Shown here one piece after another: positions 25,687-35,182 of a stretch of 42,460 nucleotides of DNA. The translations under genes were made by a program, and so were the position numbers. Below the pieces are notes generated by a model. The model saw only the letters and a list, made by a program, of their open reading frames with translations. It made no database searches and was not told the origin of the DNA. Source of the DNA: a virus; IMG/VR virus record IMGVR_UViG_3300047360_000019, positions 1 to 42,460 of that record, one strand, 5' to 3'. Each line of letters begins with the position of its first letter. Position 1 is the stretch's first letter.

Positions 25687-26035
25687 TGTATATAGGAGTC
25701 GCTTCGAAGCTCAGGTCGCTCTTGCCCTTTCGAGGGCAGGGGTTTCCTTCGAGTTCGAAACCTTGCGACTATCATACACCAAGGAAGCTACCTACACACC
25801 TGACTTTATCTTACCAAATGGGGTCATTATTGAGTGTAAGGGATATTGGCTTCCTTCCGACCGAACCAAGCACCTCAGAGTGCGTAAAGATAACCCTGAC
25901 AGAGATATAAGATTTTGTTTTCAGAACCCATACAACACACTAAGCAAGAAAAGCAAAACCACATACATGGAGTGGTGCGAGAAGCACGACTTCCTGTGGT
26001 GCGACAAGATAATACCAACCGAATGGACACACTAG
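25637..26035 (+). CDS. Endonuclease I / Holliday junction resolvase (T7 gp3-like)
   Basis: 132 residues (T7 gp3 has 149). The PD-(D/E)XK core is clear: YRSRFEAQVALAL (helix with Glu), TYTPDFILPNGVIIECKG (catalytic D, E and K), then IRFCFQNPYNTLSKKSKTTY and a C-terminal WCEKHDFLWCDKIIPTEW closely matching T7 FCEKHGIKFADKLIPAEW. It resolves branched DNA and degrades host DNA. It overlaps the ssDNA-binding gene by 50 bp; no later start would keep the full fold. Confidence 0.95.
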   Translation: MENRWIQRSKPSKPRSSVYRSRFEAQVALALSRAGVSFEFETLRLSYTKEATYTPDFILPNGVIIECKGYWLPSDRTKHLRVRKDNPDRDIRFCFQNPYNTLSKKSKTTYMEWCEKHDFLWCDKIIPTEWTH

Positions 26036-27603
26036 AATCAGCAATAACACACCAACCATGTCCCGAATGTAACTCAAGCGATGCATTAACCATTAACAAA
26101 GATGGTTCTTCAAAATGTTTTAGTTGCGGGGCATTCACTCCTACTAAAGGAGGAACACCTAAACCGATAAACACAAACGGATTTATTAAAGGAAAGGCAA
26201 TCCCTATTCCTACACGAGGTATTCACGAAGATACCTGTAAGCGATACAACTATGAGATAGGACAAGTTAATGGTAAGCCATGCCACATAGCGAACTATTA
26301 TGACTTAAACAAAAACCTAGCGTTCCAAAAGTATCGTTTCGAAAACAAAGATTTCTCTTCTAAAGGAAGCCCTAACTTTTTTATGGGGCAGCACTTATTT
26401 CCTAACGGAGGTAAGATGCTATGTATTACAGAAGGAGAGATTGATTGTTTAACTATGTCACAAGTCCAAGGTAATAAATGGGCGTGTGTTTCTTTACCAT
26501 CAGGAGCTCAATCAGCAAAGACAATATTTAAACGTCAGCTAGAATGGCTCAACCTTTTTGACTCTGTTATTCTTATGTTTGACGAAGATGAGGTAGGACG
26601 TAAAGCAGTACATGAAGTCTGCCATATCCTTCCTGCAGGCAAAGCCAAGATTGCTCGACTACCTATGAAAGATGCTAACGAAATGTTATTAGCATCAAGA
26701 GGTGATGAATTACTCAGAGCATTTTGGGAAGCGAAAGCTTGGAAGCCTGATGACATTGTTGATGGTAGTGAGTTATATGAAAGACTTACTACTCCTAAAA
26801 ACTTTGAATCTATCCCCTATCCTTTTACAGGATTGAATGACCTTACCCACGGCATTCGTAAGGGAGAGATTGTAACTTTCTGTGCAGGTTCAGGCATAGG
26901 TAAAAGTCATGTGTGTAAGGTAATAGCTCACCACATCTTAAAGACCACAGATTCTCGTATGGGTTACATAGCTCTTGAAGAGTCTATGGAGAGAACTGCT
27001 AATGGTATTATAGGTCTTGAGATGGGTGAGCTGTTACATATTAATCCACCTACGGACTCACCTGAATACAAAGAAGCATTTAATAATACTGTCGGAAGCG
27101 GACGAATGTTCTTATATGACCATTGGGGTTCACTCGATAGCGATAATTTAATCGGGCATCTCCGTTATATGGCGAAAGCCATGGATGTCACTCATATTGT
27201 GTTAGACCACTTGAGTATCGTGGTTTCAGGTATGGGTGACGGAGATGAACGTAGAATGATTGATAACACAATGACAAAGCTCCGTGCTTTAGTTGAAGAG
27301 ACTAAGCTAGGACTTATCCTTGTAAGTCATTTAAAACGACCTGAAGGTAAAGGTCACGAAGAAGGTGCTAATACCTCACTAGCACAACTACGTGGCTCTG
27401 CAGGTATTGCTCAGTTGTCTGATATGGTTATCGGCTTAGAACGAAACCAACAAGACTTTGAAAATAAACATCGCACCTGTCTTCGAGTCTTGAAGAACAG
27501 ATTTAGTGGCGACACAGGTATAGCCTGTAACCTTATCTACAACTCTCATACAGGATTGATGTCGGAGGAGACATATGTTCCTGATGGAGAAAACCCCTTC
27601 TAA
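26023..27603 (+). CDS. DNA primase-helicase (T7 gp4-like)
   Basis: 526 residues from ATG at 26023; an upstream in-frame start at 25915 would lie deep within gp3 and add no known domain. The N-terminal zinc finger has C13, C16, C32 and C35 (CPEC ... CFSCG). The TOPRIM part shows LCITEGEIDCLTM and LMFDEDEVGRKA. The helicase has Walker A GSGIGKS at 289-295, then LALEE-type and VLDHLSI (Walker B) segments, and a VSHLKRP motif. It unwinds the fork and makes primers. T7 gp4 has 566 residues. It overlaps gp3 by 13 bp. Confidence 0.96.
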   Translation: MDTLESAITHQPCPECNSSDALTINKDGSSKCFSCGAFTPTKGGTPKPINTNGFIKGKAIPIPTRGIHEDTCKRYNYEIGQVNGKPCHIANYYDLNKNLAFQKYRFENKDFSSKGSPNFFMGQHLFPNGGKMLCITEGEIDCLTMSQVQGNKWACVSLPSGAQSAKTIFKRQLEWLNLFDSVILMFDEDEVGRKAVHEVCHILPAGKAKIARLPMKDANEMLLASRGDELLRAFWEAKAWKPDDIVDGSELYERLTTPKNFESIPYPFTGLNDLTHGIRKGEIVTFCAGSGIGKSHVCKVIAHHILKTTDSRMGYIALEESMERTANGIIGLEMGELLHINPPTDSPEYKEAFNNTVGSGRMFLYDHWGSLDSDNLIGHLRYMAKAMDVTHIVLDHLSIVVSGMGDGDERRMIDNTMTKLRALVEETKLGLILVSHLKRPEGKGHEEGANTSLAQLRGSAGIAQLSDMVIGLERNQQDFENKHRTCLRVLKNRFSGDTGIACNLIYNSHTGLMSEETYVPDGENPF

Positions 27604-27604
27604 T

Positions 27605-27976
27605 ATGAAATATTGTTCAAACTTCAAATACGACCTTAAAGTCGGTCAGACAGCTGAAAAGGAAATAGGCGAGATGCTATCTAAGAAAAAAATAGAAATA
27701 AAAAAAGATATGCTTGCCAAGAAGACAGGAAATGTTTTTGTTGAATATATGTCACGAGGGAAACCTAGTGGCGTAGCTAAAAGTGAAGCTGACTACTTCT
27801 GCTTTGTAGTTGAAAATCTTATTATATTTTACCCAACACAACTCCTTCGAGAAATGATTGAACCACTTAAGAAGACACGAGCTGATGTTAGGGGCGGAGA
27901 TAATAACACATCACGAGGAATTATCCTCCCACTCACACGACTAATACCTACAACTGAAAAAACACAAGATGAATAA
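27605..27976 (+). CDS. Small protein between helicase and polymerase, possible PD-(D/E)XK-type nuclease
   Basis: 123 residues from ATG at 27605. The core reads GQTAEKEIGEML, EIKKDMLAKKTGNVFVEYMS, then RGKPSGVAKSEADYFCF. An early Glu, then Asp, then Glu after a short beta stretch, followed by the SGVAKSEADY segment, resembles a family of small phage proteins that look like degenerate restriction-endonuclease folds. A canonical E-x-K is not present (VEY), so activity is uncertain. It overlaps the DNA polymerase start by 8 bp. Confidence 0.55.
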   Translation: MKYCSNFKYDLKVGQTAEKEIGEMLSKKKIEIKKDMLAKKTGNVFVEYMSRGKPSGVAKSEADYFCFVVENLIIFYPTQLLREMIEPLKKTRADVRGGDNNTSRGIILPLTRLIPTTEKTQDE

Positions 27977-29759
27977 TATTCTATTTTTTGACATAGAAAC
28001 TAATGGTCTAAAGGACTTTACAAGACTCAGCGACTTAGAGTGTATACATAGTCTTGTTATCATTGATAACGAAGATAAAGTATATAAATATAAACAGTCT
28101 AACCTCAAAGAAGCTCTCTACTTATTAGAGAAAGCAGATATGATTGTTGGGCACAACTCTATAGGATTTGATTATCCTGTATTAAACAAACTATTTGGTT
28201 TTACCCACAGCAAAGTATACGACACAATGGTTATGGCGAAATGTATTTTTCCTGACCTATATCAAGCAAGCTTTGCAAACGAACCTGAGTTAAAACTAAC
28301 ATCTTCTCATAGTTTGAAAGCATGGGGACAACGTTTAGGAGCTCTTAAAGATAGCCACGGAGAGACAGAAGATTGGACACAATGGACTCCTGAATTGGAA
28401 GCTTATTGTGTACAAGATGTAGTTGTCACTAAGAAGCTATTTAAGTTTCTAATGAAACGAGAGCCTTCTGAGCAGATGCTAGAACTAGAGCATACTTTTG
28501 CTAGAGTTATGCGTAAGCAAGAATACAATGGGTTTCCCTTTGATACAGAAAGTGCAAACAAACTTGTAGCAGAATTAATGATTACAAGACAGAAACTACA
28601 CCAAGAGTTTCAAGCAATGTTTCCACCTAAAATAGAAACACTAAAAAGTTTTTGGTACACTAATGGTATGGGAGATAATTTCCCTACTAAGAAATCTATG
28701 ATTGAGATAGGTTACTCAGCTAACCAAATATTTAAAGGTGCTCAAAAACAGAAAGAGATACCATTCAATCCTAATAGTCGTGACCAAATTTGTGAACAAC
28801 TTATAAAGTTAGGTTGGAAACCCAAAGCTTATGATGGTAAGCGTCCTGCGATTAATGAAGGTGTATTAAAAGAGATAGGCACTCCCGAAGCATTAAAGTT
28901 ATGCGAGTACTTACTTCTTACTAAACGTCTTGGACAGATTGCCGAAGGTAAACAAGCTTGGATTAAATTAGAAAACAATGGAGTCTTACATGGACGTGTT
29001 AACACTAATGGTACTGTATCGGGTCGTTGTTCTCATAATAATCCTAATGTAGCACAAGTACCTGCAGTACGTGCCCCTTATGGGAAAGAATGTCGTTCAT
29101 TGTTTACTGCCCCTCTTGGGAAAGTATTAGTAGGATGTGATGCTTCAGGATTAGAGTTACGTTGCCTCGCACATTATCTTTCAATATGGGATGAGGGTGA
29201 GTATGGACGTAAGATTGTAGAAGATGATATTCACACAGTTAATCAAAAAGCCGCAGGCTTACCTACAAGAGATGATGCTAAAACATTTATCTATGGAACA
29301 ATCTACGGAGCAGGTGATGCGAAGATAGGAAAGATTGTTGGAGGTACTGCTCAAGATGGAAAGAGATTAAAGAATAAATTTAAACAAAGTATTCCTGCTT
29401 ATCAGAAGTTATGGGATGCTGTAGCTAACAAAGTCGAGACAAGTAATACCCTTATAGGTCTTGATGGTCGTAAGCTACCCTGTCGTTCATCGCACTCTGC
29501 GTTGAATCTTTTACTGCAATCTGCAGGTGCTGTTATCATGAAACAGTCAGTTGTAGAATTTATTAAGCTTGCCAAGCACCCTTATACTCTACACGCTAAT
29601 ATTCACGATGAGGTTCAGTTCTCTTGTGATGAATCCAACGCAGATGAGTTAGGACAAGCATTTGTTCAAGCTATAAAAAATGCAGGAGATACTCTTAAGT
29701 TTAAATGCCCGTTAGACGGAGAGTATAACATTGGTAATAATTGGGCGGAGACACACTAA
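27969..29759 (+). CDS. DNA polymerase, family A with 3'-5' exonuclease (T7 gp5-like)
   Basis: 596 residues (T7 gp5 has 704). Exonuclease motifs: FFDIETNGL (D8, E10), VGHNSIGFDYPVL, and YCVQDVVVTKKL. Polymerase motifs: A with D391 (GCDASGLELRCLAHYL), B (DDAKTFIYGTIYGAGDAKIG), and C at I545-V549 (IHDEV). Being shorter than T7, it probably lacks most of the thioredoxin-binding loop, and no thioredoxin-dependent insertion is obvious. It replicates the phage genome with the primase-helicase encoded upstream. Confidence 0.97.
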   Translation: MNNILFFDIETNGLKDFTRLSDLECIHSLVIIDNEDKVYKYKQSNLKEALYLLEKADMIVGHNSIGFDYPVLNKLFGFTHSKVYDTMVMAKCIFPDLYQASFANEPELKLTSSHSLKAWGQRLGALKDSHGETEDWTQWTPELEAYCVQDVVVTKKLFKFLMKREPSEQMLELEHTFARVMRKQEYNGFPFDTESANKLVAELMITRQKLHQEFQAMFPPKIETLKSFWYTNGMGDNFPTKKSMIEIGYSANQIFKGAQKQKEIPFNPNSRDQICEQLIKLGWKPKAYDGKRPAINEGVLKEIGTPEALKLCEYLLLTKRLGQIAEGKQAWIKLENNGVLHGRVNTNGTVSGRCSHNNPNVAQVPAVRAPYGKECRSLFTAPLGKVLVGCDASGLELRCLAHYLSIWDEGEYGRKIVEDDIHTVNQKAAGLPTRDDAKTFIYGTIYGAGDAKIGKIVGGTAQDGKRLKNKFKQSIPAYQKLWDAVANKVETSNTLIGLDGRKLPCRSSHSALNLLLQSAGAVIMKQSVVEFIKLAKHPYTLHANIHDEVQFSCDESNADELGQAFVQAIKNAGDTLKFKCPLDGEYNIGNNWAETH

Positions 29760-29760
29760 C

Positions 29761-29910
29761 ATGCAAACCACATTTACTGTAACAGAAACATTCACAGTAA
29801 CAGCCAACACTATTGGCGAAGTACAAACAGCAGTCAGTAATGGCGACTACTCAGACGTTAATGCTGATTTTGATAAATCCTACAAAGTAACCATTGAACC
29901 AAACATTTAA
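29761..29910 (+). CDS. Small protein of unknown function between polymerase and exonuclease
   Basis: 49 residues: MQTTFTVTETFTVTANTIGE followed by an acidic middle and VTIEPNI. The start is directly after the polymerase stop and the stop is one base before the exonuclease ATG, so it fills the gap exactly. A beta-rich, Thr/Val-repeating peptide. No family recognised. Confidence 0.6.
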   Translation: MQTTFTVTETFTVTANTIGEVQTAVSNGDYSDVNADFDKSYKVTIEPNI

Positions 29911-29911
29911 C

Positions 29912-30634
29912 ATGGAAGCATATATTGACGGAGATATGTTAGTTTATCGTTCAGCGTTCTCTAATGAAACAGAGACACGTTGGAATGATGACATACATAC
30001 ATTACATACAGATACACATCAAGCCATCGCATATGTAGATGATATGATTGAAAGTATCTGCAACACAATTAAAGTTGATAATTATCTAGTTGCTTTTACA
30101 GCACCTGATAATTTTCGTACTAACTTGTTGCCTTCATATAAATCTAATCGTAAATCTAAGCGTAAGCCTCTAGGTTTAAAAACTATTATCGAAGCTACGC
30201 AAGCTAGACATCCTACTATCATTATAGACAATATCGAAGCAGATGATGTTATTGGTATTATGTGTACACGAAACCCTAACACAACTATTGCTGTTAGTGG
30301 TGATAAAGACTTCGCTACCTTGCCTATTACTTGGTACAACTTTCTTAACAAAGAAACTAAAACTCTTAGTCTAGAAGAAGCGAATTACAATCACCTAGTA
30401 CAAACACTCACAGGAGATAAAGTTGACGGCTTTGAAGGTATCAAAGGTGTCGGTCCTGTGACGGCTCGAAAAATATTAGATAAAGAAGGAGCTTCGTGGG
30501 CTACGATTGTCGATGCCTATCAGAAGAAAGGTCTAACAGAATATGATGCTCTTCTCACAGCTAGAATGGCTTACATCTTAAGAAACGAAAACTATATAGA
30601 AGGAGAAATTAAATTATGGCTACCAAACAAATAA
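29912..30634 (+). CDS. 5'-3' exonuclease (T7 gp6-like, FEN family)
   Basis: 240 residues from ATG at 29912. Metal-binding acidic motifs of the flap-nuclease family are in order: YIDGDMLVYR, LPSYKSNRKSKRKP, IEADDVIGIM and VSGDKDFATLP. They are followed by the helix-hairpin-helix TGDKVDGFEGIKGVGPVTAR. It removes RNA primers and helps degrade host DNA. T7 gp6 has 300 residues. It overlaps the next gene by 19 bp. Confidence 0.94.
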   Translation: MEAYIDGDMLVYRSAFSNETETRWNDDIHTLHTDTHQAIAYVDDMIESICNTIKVDNYLVAFTAPDNFRTNLLPSYKSNRKSKRKPLGLKTIIEATQARHPTIIIDNIEADDVIGIMCTRNPNTTIAVSGDKDFATLPITWYNFLNKETKTLSLEEANYNHLVQTLTGDKVDGFEGIKGVGPVTARKILDKEGASWATIVDAYQKKGLTEYDALLTARMAYILRNENYIEGEIKLWLPNK

Positions 30635-31323
30635 CATATATATCAGGACCAATGACAGGATACGAGCGTTTTAACTTTGAAGCGTTTGATAAAGCATCTC
30701 ATAAACTTAAAGAATTAGGTTATAAGACTATTAACCCTGCACAGATAGCTAGAGACTTGGGGTTTGACCCTAAACAATTAGCTGATGATTGGAATTGGAA
30801 TAAACTTCCTAAAGACATATCATTAGATACTATTAAAGGAGTCATCATTGATGAGTTAAGACATAACTGTAACTCTATTTATATGCTTCAAGGGTGGACA
30901 CATTCAACAGGAGCTAAGGCTGAACATGCTTTAGCTGAGTGGTTAGGATATGAAATAATATATCAAGAACCAAAAGACTGTGAGATACACCAACACTATA
31001 ACAAAGAGTGGTGGTTTACATTTCAACATAATACCTTTGAAGACCTGAAAGAATTAACAAAGAAAAAGAACAATGATTACACAGGAGGTAGAGAACACAC
31101 TAACCCCTTCGCTAATTTTGATGAAGCTGAAGGTTTTGGGATTGACCCTATTATTGGGCTCAGTCTACGTATTGGGGATAAAATGCAAAGACTACGAGCG
31201 TTCTGTAATTCAGGGTTATCTCTTGAGACCAAGGGTGATACTGTTGCAGACATCTTCAAAGACTTAATTGGTTATTCAACGCTAGCATTAGGAATGTTGG
31301 AAAGAAAGAAAGGTAAGAACTAA
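30616..31323 (+). CDS. Two-domain nucleotide-metabolism-like protein (DUF4406 + DUF1599/Nmad1-like)
   Basis: 235 residues. Residues 6 to about 115 (ITYISGPMTGYERFNFEAFD ... INPAQIA ... STGAKAEHALAEWLGYEIIY) match DUF4406, related to nucleoside 2-deoxyribosyltransferases. Residues about 135-230 (KKKNNDYTGGREHTNPFANF ... LSLRIGDKMQRLRAF ... KGDTVADIFKDLIGYSTLAL) match DUF1599, also described as a nucleotide-modification-associated domain. The fusion suggests work on a free nucleotide or a modified base, but the substrate cannot be read from the sequence. It lies at the end of the replication block. Confidence 0.75.
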   Translation: MATKQITYISGPMTGYERFNFEAFDKASHKLKELGYKTINPAQIARDLGFDPKQLADDWNWNKLPKDISLDTIKGVIIDELRHNCNSIYMLQGWTHSTGAKAEHALAEWLGYEIIYQEPKDCEIHQHYNKEWWFTFQHNTFEDLKELTKKKNNDYTGGREHTNPFANFDEAEGFGIDPIIGLSLRIGDKMQRLRAFCNSGLSLETKGDTVADIFKDLIGYSTLALGMLERKKGKN

Positions 31324-31324
31324 T

Positions 31325-31513
31325 ATGAAAAATTCTTTTCCAACTGTAACTAGTAGTTTGCTGAAGGAGTTAAATGAAGTTTTCCCTAAAAGGGACTTCT
31401 CGACCAAGGATAGTCTAAGAGATATAGATTATCATTCAGGTCAACGCTCCGTAGTAAACTTCTTACAACATCAGTTTGAAATCCAAAACGAAAATATACT
31501 AACGAAAGAATAA
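31325..31513 (+). CDS. Small conserved-looking phage protein, unknown
   Basis: 62 residues, with SLLKELNEVFPKRDFSTKDS and then IDYHSGQRSVVNFLQHQFE. The GQRSVV element recurs in small proteins of many marine phages, as far as I recall. No function known. It starts one base after the preceding stop. Confidence 0.65.
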   Translation: MKNSFPTVTSSLLKELNEVFPKRDFSTKDSLRDIDYHSGQRSVVNFLQHQFEIQNENILTKE

Positions 31514-31517
31514 TATT

Positions 31518-31724
31518 ATGTGCAAAACTCCTGATATCCCTGACCCTGTTCCACCACCTGCACCCCCTCCTCCTCCTACCAATATGGCTAGAGGAATGCG
31601 TAATCGTAGTTATACGCAACGTAGAAAAAGAGGAACAAAAACTACAGGTGTTTCATCTTTAACTGTAAGACGACCTTCAGTAAATGTGTCTTCCACAGGC
31701 ACAGGTGCAAACGTAAAATATTAA
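31518..31724 (+). CDS. Small virion protein, T7 gp6.7-like
   Basis: 68 residues. The start MCKTPDIPDP, followed by a run of prolines, resembles the T7 gp6.7 start MCFSPKIKTP. The basic middle and the SLTVRRPS segment parallel the gp6.7/gp7.3 pattern near the C-terminus. gp6.7 is a minor T7 head protein ejected with the DNA. The position before the structural genes fits. The similarity is short, so the assignment is tentative. Confidence 0.55.
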   Translation: MCKTPDIPDPVPPPAPPPPPTNMARGMRNRSYTQRRKRGTKTTGVSSLTVRRPSVNVSSTGTGANVKY

Positions 31725-31727
31725 TTT

Positions 31728-34700
31728 ATGCCAAGAAATCTAGGTTTCTCAGACGGCTCTTCGATGTCTGTAAATAGGACACGAGAAGCAGGGGTAAGAA
31801 CGTTAGGCTTTTCCGATGGTACTTCTATAGTTGCTAATCGTACAGCTAGTGTTCAGACAGACCCTGTAGGAGAGAGTCGTCCACTTTTAAGTAAAGTAGT
31901 TGGTGGTGCATCAGTTGCCTACTCACTTAGAGACTTAAATGATAAGCAAGGTGAAAACAAAGTTGTTAATGTAAGACGAAGTGGAGATAACGAAGAGAAA
32001 ATATTTAAAGCTAAGGAAGTACCTACTATTGACAAATGGGTAAGCGGTAAACAAGATACAACACTTCCTTGTGATGTATCCGAAGCCGCAGCTGCTTATA
32101 GTCTTCGTAAGGTAAACTCAAGTCATGGAACTGATATAGTAAAACTTTCAAGTTTAGAAGATGCTCGGTTAGATGACCTAGCAACAGAATTTACAACCTT
32201 TGGGGACAGATTAACTTTACCTAGTGGTATCAGTATCCGAAACTTTAAAAGCAATTCAGAGGTAACTGCGAGCCGCACTTATGCTAATGGGATTGTTACT
32301 TTAAATGTTACATCAAATGGAAATACTATAGCAGGTGGATTTAATAATACACTAAGGTTTGAAGATTTAACACCTAATAAACGATATGTAATTAAAGGTG
32401 AAACTAGGGTTATAAAAGATACTATAACAGGGACAAACCCACTAGCTACTGCTCGTGTTGATATTAATGACCAATACAACCAAGTCGCTATTTATCCAGA
32501 AGCAGACACTAAGGTTTGGACATCCTTTAGTGTCGTTGGGGATACTCGTTCTCCTCTAATTGTTAATGGAGAGGATTATAACGCAGGAAGTAGATTTATA
32601 GATATAGCCGCTCAAACAGGCGGAACAAACATATCGGGAGAAGTTACAGTTCAGTTTAAAAACATTCAGATTATTGAAGACCCTAACTATGTAGTCCGTA
32701 TAAGACGAGCGGACAATGTTGAAGCTGATGTTAAGTTTGATTCCAATGATAAACTTAGTTTAAATTCAGAAGTAGTAAACACACACGAAGATACAAATGC
32801 TGATGGTACTTCTAATGGTGTTCGTTCTAGATATGATTATGATACAGGAAGTACAACCGCTAGGACTCTCGGAGACTTTCTAAGTGAATCTAATTTCTCT
32901 GATATAGCAGTGAACTCTTTTATTAATTCTTCTAGGAACGCAAATGATAATCTTAATGTAGAAGAATTTACACCTCATACAAATGGCTTTACTGTTGAAG
33001 CTAAGGTTGATGGCATGTCTACAACTGATACAGTAAGATGTTTTGCTGACCTACAATATCTTATGTCTGAAGCTGATGCTTTGGCAAGTAAATTTAAAGT
33101 TACCTTTACTATTGATGAAATCAGTGGACAAGGAAGTGAAACTACCGCAGGTGTACTTTATGTAAAAGCAAGTAATAATATTGGTACTGGGGGTGGTAGT
33201 TATTTCTTACAAAACACACCGAACCTAACAACTAATTCAGACACTGCTACTGCTTTATTTACTACTCTTGGTACTCACACATTAGAAGGTTACTCTTATC
33301 AAACAGGTAATACTCCGTTCGGTGGATTTAGTTTTGTTATATACAAAGGTACTCGTGTAAAAGTTTCTAATATCAAATATGAAGTATTACAGGGAGCATC
33401 AGTAAACACTTGGTATAACCAAGCAACATTCAACGAGGATGCAGTTCAACAAGTAGCTTCTAACCAACCAAGGATTGCAGAGAGTGGAGCATTGCTTGCT
33501 GATGGATTAAACTTTGATGGGACTGATGATGATTTGAAAACAGCTAGTATAGGAACTTACCAATCATCTAATGGACATGGAGGATTTGCGGTTTACAAAA
33601 AAGATACTGTTTCAACATCCGACACTTTTGATAGCACAAATCCAGTGTACTTGTATCAAATTGGAGAAAGTTTAAATACAACAACTCAAGCAATGAGAAT
33701 ATTGGGTGGCAGAATATATTCAGTACAAGCTGATACTAATGGAGATGGTAGTGGTTTTATTGATAGAGCAGCTACACCACACACAATAGGCACTAACAAA
33801 ACTTTGTCTTCTATAGTAGGTTCAAATCAAATGGCTATCGCAAACAATGGTGTTGCATTATCCGTTGGAGGTAGCGAAAGCGGAGATTCATTTAATTCAA
33901 CATCAAATACTTTTATACGAATTGGCTCACAAACAAGTGCAAGTAGATTCTTTGATGGAAGCATAGAAGAATTAATTATTTACAAGTCAGACCAATCAGA
34001 CAATCGCTTCAAGATTGAGTCCAACATCAATAACTATTATGGTTTGTACAATGATGCGAATGATTTAAGTGCTGCTTTTGATGGTAATGGAACTATTACT
34101 AATAAAAGCAAAGATGGATTTACAGCAGATGTAGCTACATTTAGTCACTATGTAAATGCTACATTTAATAATTCAGTAGCAACTAACGAAACAATATATG
34201 TATCATTTAATGCAAAACTTGCACCCAATGGAGGAACTGCCGCATCACCTTCCCTTCGTTTACAAAATGCTCAAGTAGGAACTAACACATCTAATCAATC
34301 ATCTATATCGGAGGGATTTAATTCAGTTCCATTAACTGCAACTGGAACATCAGATAGAGTAGGATTCTTGGAACAAGATGATAATGTTGATTACATAATA
34401 TCTGACTTCAAAGTATCTCGCATAGCTCGTGATGGTTTCGTAGAAACTTGGTACGACCAAAGTGGAAACGACAGGCACGCTTCTCAAGACGAAGAACCTG
34501 CTCAACCATATATTGTTCGTAATGGTAACCTAACAAAAACTGAGAATGGAACTATAGCACTACACCAAGCGGGTCGCCAATCAGGTAGTGGGACTACTCA
34601 GAGAGCAGGACTTGCATCAGAACATAATCCAACACAAACTGATGGTGCATTAACTGAATATTCTTTATTTGCCTTGTATGAACAAACTAATAGTGATGGG

Positions 34701-35180
34701 GGCACTAATGAAGGTACTATATTTAGTAGTGGAGGAGCTGCAGGAGCTGCAGGTTATGGTGGAATGATGTTAAAAAACGTAGGTGGTGCACGTCTCGTCT
34801 TAAACAATACTGATGGAAACCAAACAGGGGGAGGAAGTTCAAGTAGTGCATCTGCTTTCCTTGCTATGACCCCTACTGATTCAAATGCGTATAATTCAGT
34901 CTATGGTGAACACCTTATATCAGGACATTTTAAAAGTGGTGTAGGATTAATTGCTAGGGAAGATGGAGTAACCTCAACTGATACTAAACCTGACGCACCT
35001 ATACCCCACGCTTCAAAAAATTTAGGTCAAGGAAAGATTTTAATAATGGCTGAAAGAACATTTCAACAAACTAACCCTTTTTACGGAAGAGTATCAGAAG
35101 TTATCTTTTTTGAAAAAGACCAACGAATTAACACTTTAGCAATCGAAGCTAACATTAACAATCAATATAGTATTTACTAA
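31728..35180 (+). CDS. Large structural or adhesin-like protein with LamG / arabinofuranosidase-like segments
   Basis: 1150 residues. The N-terminus holds a duplicated motif (LGFSDGSSMSVNRT and LGFSDGTSIVANRT). Two elements typical of marine phage adhesins recur: AYSLRxxN / VVRIRRxxDN strands, and WYNQATFNEDA or WYDQSGNDRHASQ motifs around residues 564 and 908. These resemble the catalytic-like domain of alpha-L-arabinofuranosidase B and LamG-type carbohydrate-binding sandwiches. A virion surface protein that binds glycans is likely. T7 has no counterpart between gp6.7 and the portal. Given the short tail fibre, this may be a main host-recognition protein. Confidence 0.7.
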   Translation: MPRNLGFSDGSSMSVNRTREAGVRTLGFSDGTSIVANRTASVQTDPVGESRPLLSKVVGGASVAYSLRDLNDKQGENKVVNVRRSGDNEEKIFKAKEVPTIDKWVSGKQDTTLPCDVSEAAAAYSLRKVNSSHGTDIVKLSSLEDARLDDLATEFTTFGDRLTLPSGISIRNFKSNSEVTASRTYANGIVTLNVTSNGNTIAGGFNNTLRFEDLTPNKRYVIKGETRVIKDTITGTNPLATARVDINDQYNQVAIYPEADTKVWTSFSVVGDTRSPLIVNGEDYNAGSRFIDIAAQTGGTNISGEVTVQFKNIQIIEDPNYVVRIRRADNVEADVKFDSNDKLSLNSEVVNTHEDTNADGTSNGVRSRYDYDTGSTTARTLGDFLSESNFSDIAVNSFINSSRNANDNLNVEEFTPHTNGFTVEAKVDGMSTTDTVRCFADLQYLMSEADALASKFKVTFTIDEISGQGSETTAGVLYVKASNNIGTGGGSYFLQNTPNLTTNSDTATALFTTLGTHTLEGYSYQTGNTPFGGFSFVIYKGTRVKVSNIKYEVLQGASVNTWYNQATFNEDAVQQVASNQPRIAESGALLADGLNFDGTDDDLKTASIGTYQSSNGHGGFAVYKKDTVSTSDTFDSTNPVYLYQIGESLNTTTQAMRILGGRIYSVQADTNGDGSGFIDRAATPHTIGTNKTLSSIVGSNQMAIANNGVALSVGGSESGDSFNSTSNTFIRIGSQTSASRFFDGSIEELIIYKSDQSDNRFKIESNINNYYGLYNDANDLSAAFDGNGTITNKSKDGFTADVATFSHYVNATFNNSVATNETIYVSFNAKLAPNGGTAASPSLRLQNAQVGTNTSNQSSISEGFNSVPLTATGTSDRVGFLEQDDNVDYIISDFKVSRIARDGFVETWYDQSGNDRHASQDEEPAQPYIVRNGNLTKTENGTIALHQAGRQSGSGTTQRAGLASEHNPTQTDGALTEYSLFALYEQTNSDGGTNEGTIFSSGGAAGAAGYGGMMLKNVGGARLVLNNTDGNQTGGGSSSSASAFLAMTPTDSNAYNSVYGEHLISGHFKSGVGLIAREDGVTSTDTKPDAPIPHASKNLGQGKILIMAERTFQQTNPFYGRVSEVIFFEKDQRINTLAIEANINNQYSIY

Positions 35181-35182
35181 TC

